DNA from: Melioribacteraceae bacterium
Lineage (GTDB): Bacteria; Bacteroidota; Ignavibacteria; Ignavibacteriales; Melioribacteraceae
Direction: 5' to 3'
DNA: 6,947 bases
Assembly (NCBI GenBank): GCA_015494845.1
Contig: WGAL01000221.1
Location: 1 to 6,947, forward strand
Below, one piece after another: positions 1 to 5,104 of the stretch. The translations under genes were made by a program, and so were the position numbers. The notes under the pieces are model-generated. The model had not been told where the DNA came from. It saw nothing but the letters and a program-made list of their open reading frames with translations, and did not search any database. Position 1 is the stretch's first letter; each line of letters opens with the position of its first letter.

Positions 1-32
1 CCTTGAAGGTAAACAAGTAATTACAAATATTC

Positions 33-66
33 AAACCTTGCAGGAACAAGTACCTGCAAGGTTTTT
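33..66 (+). terminator. Rho-independent terminator of an upstream gene outside the window
   Basis: A perfect 12-bp stem pairs 33-44 with 53-64 around an 8-base loop (45-52), and the right arm runs into a five-T tract at 62-66. This is the textbook intrinsic terminator form, and the T tract places it on the + strand. It must serve a gene whose body is left of the window. The left 32 bases are too short to choose that gene's frame: stops occur at 4-6 and at 18-20 in two frames, and the third frame stays open through the hairpin to 68-70. An end at 6 or 20 fits best, because the hairpin would then be untranslated. Confidence 0.88.
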
Positions 67-94
67 ATAGTTCATAATTATAAAAAAAGCATAA

Positions 95-1423
95 ATGACT
101 GAAATCTTTCCCGACAAATTGATTGAAACTTTACCGGAATACGTAAAAAAATATCTGGAAAAATTCGGAACAACAGAACGCGGAATTTTAATCCGAAAAT
201 TCAAAAAATACGAAGCGGTTGTTGTTATTCCAGCGCTTGCGGAATTTGAGAACATTCCCAAACTGATTAGTTCATTGGCAAAAACCGACGCTGAATTTCA
301 CGAACATTTTTTGGTTTTGTTCGTAATTAATAATTCCGAAAACGCCGAAAACGAAATTGCGGAGAATAACCGGAAATCGTTCGAACTGCTGAAAGAAGTA
401 ATTCGGAAAGGACACAACGAATTTAATTTGCCTGGCAAACTTGATTTTGCGGCAATTAACGCGTTCGAAGGAAAAAACGCGCTTCCGCAAAAAACCGCTG
501 GAGTCGGCTTGGCGAGGAAAATCGGACTTGACGCCGCGCTTGCTTTGCTTGATTATTCTTCTTCAAAGCAAAAACTTTTAATTTCGCTCGACGCCGATTG
601 CGAAGTTTCACGCAATTATTTTACCGGAATTTATTTGCAAAGCAATAAGCGCAAACTCAAAGCCGGTTACGTAAATTTCGAACATCCAATCAATATCGAA
701 CCTTACTCGAAAGCGATTATCGATTACGAAATATTTTTGCGTTATTACGTCGCCGGACTAAAATACGCCAAATCGCCCTACGCGTTTTTTACAATCGGCT
801 CTACGATGATTTCGGACGCGGAAGCGTACGTAAAAATAGGCGGAATGAATAAAAGGAAAGCGGCGGAAGATTTTTACTTTATAGAAAAACTCGCAAAACT
901 GTTCGACGTTGTTGAAATAAATTCCGCCGCCGTTTTCCCTTCGCCTCGAACTTCCGGGCGCGTTCCCTTCGGAACGGGAAGAAGCGTTTACGAACTTCTA
1001 TCGGGCAAACGAAACTACGGCGAGTTATATTCGCCGCGCATTTTCGAAGCGCTTTTGAGATGGAACGGACTTTTCTTTAACGAAAACATTTTAACTTCTT
1101 CGGAATATTTGGAAAGAGCGGAAAAAATAAATCCGCGTTTGAAAGATTTTTTAATAGAGAGAAAATTTCCTGAACATTGGGAGAAAATTTTGAAAAAGAA
1201 CGCTTCGGAAAAACAAATTCTCAAACAAAAGAAATTTTTGTTCGACGGTTTCGAAACGTTAAAACTCATCCATTACTTGCGCGATAATTGCTGCGAAAAC
1301 GTAAATATTTCGCTAGCGTTGCCTTTTATTTACGAGAAACTTTTATCAAAAAAAGAAATAAAGAAAAACATTTCGCCAAAGGAATTACTTTTTGCGTTGA
1401 GGGAAACAGCCAATATTAAATAA
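95..1423 (+). CDS. Family-2-like (GT-A fold) glycosyltransferase, cytoplasmic
   Basis: The 442-residue product looks like a nucleotide-sugar-dependent glycosyltransferase with a GT-A fold. Seen in the sequence: a first beta strand VVVIPALAE (residues 42-50), where family 2 enzymes begin their Rossmann-like nucleotide-binding half; a second strand ending VINNSEN (77-83); a GVGLARKIG stretch (136-144) before the helix leading to the metal site; LISLDADCE (162-170), whose D166-A-D168 matches the metal-binding DXD; GSTMIS (235-240); and an Ala-Glu-Asp pair at 257-259, where family 2 enzymes carry the catalytic-base ED motif. An Arg/Gly-rich loop at 284-298 may close the active site. Residues from about 300 on are charged and helical, with no domain I recognise. 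No signal peptide or membrane helix is visible, so it probably acts in the cytoplasm. The start is fixed on the 5' side by an in-frame TAA at 92-94, directly before the ATG; no good Shine-Dalgarno is seen. Donor, acceptor and pathway cannot be read from the sequence or its neighbours. Confidence 0.8.
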   Translation: MTEIFPDKLIETLPEYVKKYLEKFGTTERGILIRKFKKYEAVVVIPALAEFENIPKLISSLAKTDAEFHEHFLVLFVINNSENAENEIAENNRKSFELLKEVIRKGHNEFNLPGKLDFAAINAFEGKNALPQKTAGVGLARKIGLDAALALLDYSSSKQKLLISLDADCEVSRNYFTGIYLQSNKRKLKAGYVNFEHPINIEPYSKAIIDYEIFLRYYVAGLKYAKSPYAFFTIGSTMISDAEAYVKIGGMNKRKAAEDFYFIEKLAKLFDVVEINSAAVFPSPRTSGRVPFGTGRSVYELLSGKRNYGELYSPRIFEALLRWNGLFFNENILTSSEYLERAEKINPRLKDFLIERKFPEHWEKILKKNASEKQILKQKKFLFDGFETLKLIHYLRDNCCENVNISLALPFIYEKLLSKKEIKKNISPKELLFALRETANIK

Positions 1424-1427
1424 CGCT

Positions 1428-1515
1428 CATCTTTACGAGTCCCGATTTATCGGAACGTGGCAATCTATCGAATATTCAGCGTGGGCTTACAATGTTATAG
1501 TCCGCCTTAGGCGGA
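1428..1515. repeat. Modular palindromic repeat, copy 1 (GTCATTGCGAG type)
   Basis: This repeat begins only four bases after the glycosyltransferase stop codon. It consists of a degenerate left motif (CATCTTTACGAG, 1428-1439), a small palindromic centre CCGATTTATCGG (1442-1453), the motif CGTGGCAATCTATCG (1456-1470), then a tail ending in a hairpin TCCGCC/GGCGGA (1501-1506 with 1510-1515). Positions 1456-1490 match 1717-1751 at 33 of 35 bases, including 25 identical in a row. Positions 1431-1470 match 1819-1858 at 33 of 40. No protein is plausible here. The repeat could also form RNA structure at the end of the upstream transcript, but no T tract follows. Confidence 0.75.
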
Positions 1516-1529
1516 GGATTCCAACGGAA

Positions 1530-1612
1530 GGGGAATTTTATTCGCCGCGGTGAATTCCCCTCTATTAGAGGGGTGGATTCCCACGAGCGCAGCGAAGTCG
1601 GAAGACGGGGTG
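1530..1612. repeat. Double-hairpin interspersed repeat (GGGGAATTC / AGAGGGG type)
   Basis: Two hairpins share one arm. An 8-bp stem pairs 1530-1537 (GGGGAATT) with 1553-1560 (AATTCCCC). A 7-bp stem pairs 1557-1563 (CCCCTCT) with 1567-1573 (AGAGGGG) over a 3-base loop. A GC-rich tail runs to about 1612 (GAGCGCAGCGAAGTCGG, then GACGGGGTG). I recognise this text from memory as a type of short repeat scattered through many environmental bacterial genomes; I could not verify that here. Only one copy is present in the window. An open frame through it at 1550-1879 (GTG start) is judged spurious. Confidence 0.6.
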
Positions 1613-1630
1613 TGGATAAACCACAAATTA

Positions 1631-1674
1631 CACAATCCGCCAAAGGCAAAAAGCACAAAGAACACAAAAATAAG
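1631..1674. repeat. CAAAG-rich low-complexity repeat segment
   Basis: This A-rich, T-poor stretch contains iterated CAAAG, CACAAAG and ACACAAAA words between the double-hairpin repeat and the next modular repeat. Its complement reads as iterated CTTTGTG words, which I associate from memory with a common intergenic repeat type. It has no internal stem of note and no coding signal. It is most likely another member of the repeat mosaic; its exact ends cannot be set from one copy. Confidence 0.4.
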
Positions 1675-1682
1675 AGAACAAA

Positions 1683-1804
1683 CGTCATTGCGAGGCAAGA
1701 CGCGTAAGCGGATTGCCGTGGCAATCTATCGAATATTCAGCTTGAGCTTACTAAACCGACAGTCCGCCGCGGCGGAGCTTCGTCGCTTCGCTCCTCGCAA
1801 TGAC
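1683..1804. repeat. Modular palindromic repeat, copy 2, bounded by 12-bp terminal inverted repeats
   Basis: The ends are perfect 12-bp inverted repeats: GTCATTGCGAGG at 1684-1695 and CCTCGCAATGAC at 1793-1804. Inside are GATTGCC/GGCAATC (1711-1717 with 1720-1726, 2-base loop), the 25-base core shared with copy 1 (1717-1741), and TCCGCC/GGCGGA (1763-1768 with 1771-1776). The centre between the left motif and CGTGGCAATCT differs from copies 1 and 3. Length and terminal symmetry resemble a REP or MITE-like non-autonomous element. There is no transposase in the window and no target-site duplication that I can call. Confidence 0.75.
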
Positions 1805-1815
1805 CGAAATTTTTA

Positions 1816-1858
1816 CGTCTTTGCGAGGGCCGATTTATCGGCGCGTGGCAAAATATCG
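1816..1858. repeat. Modular palindromic repeat, copy 3 (short form)
   Basis: This copy starts 11 bases after copy 2. It reads CGTCTTTGCGAG (1816-1827), then the palindromic centre GCCGATTTATCGGC (1829-1842), then CGTGGCAAAATATCG (1844-1858). It shares the ATTTAT-loop centre with copy 1 and the outer motifs with both others, but lacks the tail and the TCCGCC hairpin. It lies between copy 2 and the GATT-array element, in a stretch with no coding signal. Confidence 0.7.
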
Positions 1859-1892
1859 TGCCGTGCGCTGAGTAGTTAAACCTTTTTATCTC

Positions 1893-2008
1893 GAACCATG
1901 ATTTTTTTGATTATATGATTTACATGATTTTTTCCTCTGAACCTTTGCGCCTTTGAACCTTTTTGCTTTTTAATCATGCTAATCGCGAAATCACCTTAAT
2001 CATGGTTC
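1893..2008. repeat. Symmetric inverted element made of mirrored GATT units
   Basis: The outer ends form a perfect 11-bp inverted repeat: GAACCATGATT (1893-1903) with AATCATGGTTC (1998-2008). The left arm carries four GATT words beginning at 1900, 1909, 1917 and 1926; the right arm carries four AATC words beginning at 1972, 1981, 1989 and 1998. Spacing is 9-8-9 in both arms, so the arms mirror each other. Over 37 bases per arm, 27 pair, and all ten mismatches lie between the GATT words. The centre (about 1930-1971) is pyrimidine-rich with two TGAACCTTT words. No reading frame of interest crosses it. It is probably a mobile or structured repeat rather than a regulatory element of the next gene, but the latter cannot be excluded. 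Confidence 0.65.
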
Positions 2009-2041
2009 AAGACATTTAAACCGCACTTTAGCAAAATTAAT

Positions 2042-2089
2042 TTCTTATCTGGAAAAATCGTAAATTTCGTAATCGATTTTTAATAAGAA
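2042..2089 (+). promoter_or_regulatory. Possible leader hairpin just upstream of the PLP-enzyme ribosome binding site
   Basis: Two nested stems can form: an outer 7-bp stem TTCTTAT (2042-2048) with ATAAGAA (2083-2089), and an inner 8-bp stem AAAAATCG (2053-2060) with CGATTTTT (2074-2081). A small 4/1 internal loop separates them, and the apical loop has 13 bases. The Shine-Dalgarno GGAG (2093-2096) begins four bases after the structure. The stems are mostly A-T, so chance is a real alternative. No SAM-riboswitch-like consensus is seen. It could be a translational control element, an operator, or nothing. Confidence 0.35.
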
Positions 2090-2102
2090 TACGGAGAATA
2101 AA

Positions 2103-3278
2103 ATGTCGCATCAAAAACTTTCAATTGAATCAAAATGCATTCACGCGGGAATTGGCGAATACGAATACGGGCCTGTAGTTCCGCCGATTTACCAAACGTC
2201 CACGTTTAAATTTCAATCGGTTGAACATGGCGCTAAATTGTTTAAAGGAGAAGAAAACGGTTACATCTACACGAGAATGGGAAATCCGACAATCGAGGCA
2301 ATGGAAAACGCCGTAGCGGAACTCGAAGGCGGTTACAAATCTCTCGGTTGCGCAAGCGGAATGGCGGCGATTCACACGACGCTCGCAACTTTTTTGGTTT
2401 CAGGCGAACACGTAATCGTTTCAGAATCGGTTTACGGACCGACGGCGACTTTAATTAAAAACGTTTTAAGCAGATACGGAATCGAAAGCGATTTTGTCGA
2501 AACAGCAAATCTCGATAAAGTAAAAAACGCAGTTAAACCGAACACAAAAATGATATTCATCGAGACGCCCGGAAATCCGACGCTTGAAACTACGGACATT
2601 CAAACGGTCGCGGAAATAGCGCACGAAAACGGCGCAAGGTTAGTCGTCGATAACACGTTTATGAGCCCTGTTTTGCAACGTCCGTTTGAACTCGGCGCGG
2701 ATGTTGTCGTCCACAGTATGACAAAATTCTTAAACGGACACGCCGACGTGGTGGCGGGAATAATCGTAACGAAAGACGAAGAAACTTACGCGTCGTTGCG
2801 CAAAATGTTAAATCAATTGGGCGGAACAATTGACCCGTTCAACGCGTTTCTTGTTCATCGCGGATTGAAAACTCTGGCGTTAAGAATGAAAAAGCATTGC
2901 GAAAACGCGCAGAAAATTGCGGAGTTCCTCGAAGCACATCCGAAAGTTGAGTGGGTTCGTTATCCTGGATTAAAATCGTTTCCGTATTACGAAACGGCGC
3001 AAAAACAACATTACGGGCCAGGCGGAATGATTTCTTTTGAATTGAAAGGCGGTTTGGAAGCCGGCGCAAAGATGATGAATTCGGTTAAACTTTGCCAACT
3101 TGCGGTAAGTCTCGGCGGCGTGGAAACGCTTATTCAACATCCGGCGACAATGACACATGCCTCGATGGGAAAAGAAGCGCGTGAAGCGGCAGGAATTACG
3201 GACGGATTAGTTCGTCTTTCGGTTGGAATTGAAAACGTTGACGAACTTATTGAAGATTTAAATCAAGCTATGGAATAA
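2103..3278 (+). CDS. PLP-dependent Cys/Met-metabolism enzyme, probable methionine gamma-lyase
   Basis: The product, 391 residues, belongs to the Cys/Met-metabolism PLP family (fold type I; cystathionine gamma-synthase/lyase, methionine gamma-lyase, homoserine sulfhydrylases), and its length is normal for it. Visible active-site features: Y56-x-R58 that reaches PLP phosphate in the partner subunit; SGM (85-87); Y111 stacking on the cofactor; D183 in VVDNTF, holding the pyridine nitrogen; S205-M-T-K208, where K208 is the Schiff-base lysine; and R371, binding substrate carboxylate. Cystathionine-using relatives carry an acidic residue before the YxR tyrosine, an Arg five residues after the stacking Tyr, and a Glu before SLGG. 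Here these are I55, T116 and V335, which points to methionine gamma-lyase (methionine to methanethiol, 2-oxobutyrate and ammonia). The cysteine of classical methionine gamma-lyases, two residues after the stacking Tyr, is P113, so a homoserine sulfhydrylase remains possible. GGAG at 2093-2096 supports the ATG. It stands alone between two repeat-bearing gaps; cytoplasmic. Confidence 0.9.
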   Translation: MSHQKLSIESKCIHAGIGEYEYGPVVPPIYQTSTFKFQSVEHGAKLFKGEENGYIYTRMGNPTIEAMENAVAELEGGYKSLGCASGMAAIHTTLATFLVSGEHVIVSESVYGPTATLIKNVLSRYGIESDFVETANLDKVKNAVKPNTKMIFIETPGNPTLETTDIQTVAEIAHENGARLVVDNTFMSPVLQRPFELGADVVVHSMTKFLNGHADVVAGIIVTKDEETYASLRKMLNQLGGTIDPFNAFLVHRGLKTLALRMKKHCENAQKIAEFLEAHPKVEWVRYPGLKSFPYYETAQKQHYGPGGMISFELKGGLEAGAKMMNSVKLCQLAVSLGGVETLIQHPATMTHASMGKEAREAAGITDGLVRLSVGIENVDELIEDLNQAME

Positions 3279-3335
3279 ACAAATTCACTCAAGGGAAACT
3301 CACGAGTTGCTTCTCCAAATTTTAATGTAAAATTG

Positions 3336-3373
3336 TAGGGGGCGCAAATTCGCCTCGGCGAATGCGTCCCTTA
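3336..3373. repeat. REP-like hairpin downstream of the PLP enzyme
   Basis: A perfect 7-bp stem pairs ATTCGCC (3348-3354) with GGCGAAT (3357-3363) across a 2-base loop. It is extended, with small bulges, by TAGGGGGCGCA on the left and GCGTCCCTTA on the right. No T tract follows, so it does not look like an intrinsic terminator. The text resembles GGGGCGAATT-type intergenic repeats that I remember from other genomes, and it is the only copy in the window. It could still protect the 3' end of the upstream transcript. Confidence 0.55.
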
Positions 3374-3391
3374 CGCGTTTAAATTATCATT

Positions 3392-3466
3392 CGGTTTAAC
3401 TTTTTAATTGAAATAACCCGATTTTTCAGAGTAAAAATTTTTCCGGTTAACCCGCTCATTTCAATT
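3392..3466 (+). promoter_or_regulatory. Inverted and direct repeat cluster upstream of the Crp-type gene, possible operator region
   Basis: AATTGAAAT (3406-3414) and ATTTCAATT (3458-3466) form a perfect 9-bp inverted repeat with a 43-base interval. Within the interval, TAACCCG occurs twice, at 3414-3420 and 3448-3454, and the second overlaps the palindrome GGTTAACC (3445-3452). A related CGGTTTAAC sits at 3392-3400. The cluster ends about 40 bases before the Shine-Dalgarno of the regulator gene, where an autoregulatory site would be expected. It does not match the canonical CRP (TGTGA-N6-TCACA) or FNR (TTGAT-N4-ATCAA) box, so the assignment is only suggestive. Confidence 0.3.
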
Positions 3467-3514
3467 GATAATTTCATCTCAAATCAATATCTTAAAAATT
3501 AATTTGGAGGAAAT

Positions 3515-4198
3515 ATGAGTGAACTTAGCGAGTTTTTAAAATACGTTCCGATTTTCTCGGAATTGCCGGACGAAACAATTGAAAAAATTGCAGAAATCGG
3601 TCAAATCAAAGAATTCAAAAAAGACAGCGTAATCTTAATGGAAGATGAAGACGGTCTTACGATGTTCTTCATCATCGAGGGAAAAGTAAAAGTTACGCGC
3701 GTAAGTTCCGACGGCAAAGAAGTAATACTTTCCGTTCTCGGACGCTCGGAATTTTTCGGCGAAATGGCGATCCTCGACGGAATGTCCCGCTCGGCAACGG
3801 TTATTGCGCTCGAAGATTCCAAATTGTTTATCATTCACAGAAACGATTTTCTCGAACTTCTGAAAAAGCATCCTGAAATTTCAATTCCGTTGTTGCAAGA
3901 ACTTACCGCAAGATTACGCGCCGCCGATATGAAAATCAAAGCGCTTTCGCTTAAAGACGCCGAAGGAAAAGTAGCGACGGTTATTTTGCAATTGGCGGAG
4001 GAACACGGCAAAGTCAAACACGGAATTGTCGAAATCGAAAAAATGCCGTTGCAACAAGATTTGGCAAATATGGCGGGAACATCGCGGGAAACGATTTCGA
4101 GGACGCTTCATACTTTCGCTAAAAAAGGATTTATCGAATTGGACGGTTCGACGTTACGTATTCTCGATTACGAAAAATTCGCCGATACGTACCGTTAA
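3515..4198 (+). CDS. Crp/Fnr-family transcriptional regulator, CRP-like
   Basis: The product is 227 residues, the usual size for the family. An N-terminal cyclic-nucleotide-binding beta-barrel covers about residues 12-125. Its phosphate-binding cassette reads F-G82-E83-M-A ... S-R92-S93-A94, retaining the Glu and Arg-Ser that bind cAMP in E. coli CRP. A dimerisation helix follows (about 122-145). A C-terminal winged helix-turn-helix (about 150-220) has the recognition helix G-T-S-R191-E192-T-I-S-R196. R191, E192 and R196 align with the three CRP residues that read GTGA half-sites, so a CRP-like target is predicted. There are no cysteines, which excludes an FNR-type iron-sulfur sensor. The effector may be cAMP or another nucleotide; retained cassette residues alone do not prove binding. 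The ATG at 3515 has a strong GGAGG (3506-3510). The stop is followed after one base by the PHP gene, so the two form an operon. Target genes are unknown, and autoregulation is possible given repeats upstream. Confidence 0.93.
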   Translation: MSELSEFLKYVPIFSELPDETIEKIAEIGQIKEFKKDSVILMEDEDGLTMFFIIEGKVKVTRVSSDGKEVILSVLGRSEFFGEMAILDGMSRSATVIALEDSKLFIIHRNDFLELLKKHPEISIPLLQELTARLRAADMKIKALSLKDAEGKVATVILQLAEEHGKVKHGIVEIEKMPLQQDLANMAGTSRETISRTLHTFAKKGFIELDGSTLRILDYEKFADTYR

Positions 4199-4199
4199 A

Positions 4200-5030
4200 A
4201 TGGATGCCTTAGCCGATCTACATACACATACGATTTTTTCCGACGGCGCAAAAACGCCTTGTGAATTAGTCCGAACGGCAAGCGAAAGAGGGCTTCAAGC
4301 ACTTGCGTTAACCGACCACGACACAATCAACGGAATTTACGAAGCAATCGAATGCGGTAAAAAATACGGCGTTGAAATTATTCCCGGCTTGGAAATCAGT
4401 TGCGATATTAACGACAAAGAAATTCATCTTACCGGATTGTTTGTTGATTACGAAGACGAAGAGTTGAGAAAATACCTCGAATTTTTCAGAAACGAGCGCT
4501 ATTACCGCGCCAAAAGAATCGTGCAAAAACTCACCGCAATGAGCGTTGAAATCAGCATTGAAGAAATTCTCTCGGAAGCGCGCGAATCCGCGATAGGAAG
4601 ACCTCATATCGCGACGGTTCTACATAAAAAAGGTTTCGTAAACGATTATTACGAAGCGTTCCATAAATACTTGGGCGATTACGCGCCGGCTTTCGAACGG
4701 AAAATTCACATCTCGTTGCAAAGCGCAATTAAATTGATAAACGACGCCGGCGGACTCGCTATTCTCGCGCACCCCGGAAAAATGGAGGAAGAACTTTTAA
4801 CGCAAATAATTCATGCGGGGATCGACGGCATCGAAACGGTTCATCCTTCTCATTCTTCTTCGCTATATAAATTTTATTCCGGCATTGTGGAACAATATTG
4901 CTTGGTCGCTTCCGGCGGTTCGGATTTTCACGGCGGAATAAAAGGCGACGACGAGAACTTCGGGCAATTCACAGTTCCTTACCGCTACGTTGAAGAAATG
5001 AAAAACGCTCTCCCCCAAAAAACGGTTTAA
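4200..5030 (+). CDS. PHP-domain phosphoesterase of the YciV/RNase AM (3',5'-nucleotide bisphosphatase) group
   Basis: The 276-residue product is a PHP-fold metal-dependent phosphoesterase, similar in motif order and length to E. coli YciV (RNase AM). Visible metal ligands: H8-x-H10 and D15 in DLHTHTIFSDG, D39-H40 in LTDHD, E65 in PGLEIS, H76 in EIHLTG, H191 in LAHPG, and D242-x-H244 in GSDFHG. The RPH at 134-136 is also typical. Together these give the trinuclear (Mn-type) site of the group. Known members hydrolyse 3',5'-nucleoside bisphosphates and trim RNA from the 5' end; which substrate dominates here is inference. The frame is open back to 4026 inside the regulator gene, but family members begin right at the DLHxHT strand, so I chose the ATG at 4200, one base after the regulator's stop. 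No separate Shine-Dalgarno is evident, which fits translational coupling. It is cytoplasmic, with no signal peptide. No terminator is seen before the next gene. Confidence 0.88.
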   Translation: MDALADLHTHTIFSDGAKTPCELVRTASERGLQALALTDHDTINGIYEAIECGKKYGVEIIPGLEISCDINDKEIHLTGLFVDYEDEELRKYLEFFRNERYYRAKRIVQKLTAMSVEISIEEILSEARESAIGRPHIATVLHKKGFVNDYYEAFHKYLGDYAPAFERKIHISLQSAIKLINDAGGLAILAHPGKMEEELLTQIIHAGIDGIETVHPSHSSSLYKFYSGIVEQYCLVASGGSDFHGGIKGDDENFGQFTVPYRYVEEMKNALPQKTV

Positions 5031-5104
5031 TATATGTAGCATTTTTACCTTTCGCTTACGATATTTGTTTTTTTATTTTACTTTCGATGAAAGGAGAAAT
5101 TTTT

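Noticed and set aside
1476..1724. Open frames on the - strand in the same gap
   Set aside because: They are translations of the same palindromic repeats with no start signal; the Cys-rich hydrophobic appearance comes from the CTTTGTG-type repeat read in reverse.
1550..1879. Open frame of 109 codons on the + strand in the repeat gap
   Set aside because: It starts at GTG within a hairpin, runs straight through three different repeats, has no ribosome binding site and has the composition of repeat DNA, not of neighbouring genes.
1424..2010. CRISPR array
   Set aside because: The repeats are unequal in length, irregularly spaced and of different families; there is no regular repeat-spacer pattern and no cas gene.
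2011..2102. SAM riboswitch upstream of the methionine-related enzyme
   Set aside because: None of the conserved core words of the known SAM riboswitch classes is visible, and the remaining leader is too short for the SAM-I fold.
3297..3308. Small palindrome AACTC/GAGTT after the PLP gene as a terminator
   Set aside because: The stem is only 5 bp with a 2-base loop and no T tract follows.
3465..3487. TTGAT ... ATCAA pair before the Crp-type gene as an FNR box
   Set aside because: The spacer is 13 bases where FNR sites have 4, and the protein has no cysteines for an iron-sulfur cluster.
4026..4199. Upstream extension of the PHP gene by 58 codons
   Set aside because: The extension overlaps the conserved helix-turn-helix coding part of the regulator in another frame, is basic and featureless, and family members begin at the residue run encoded from 4200.
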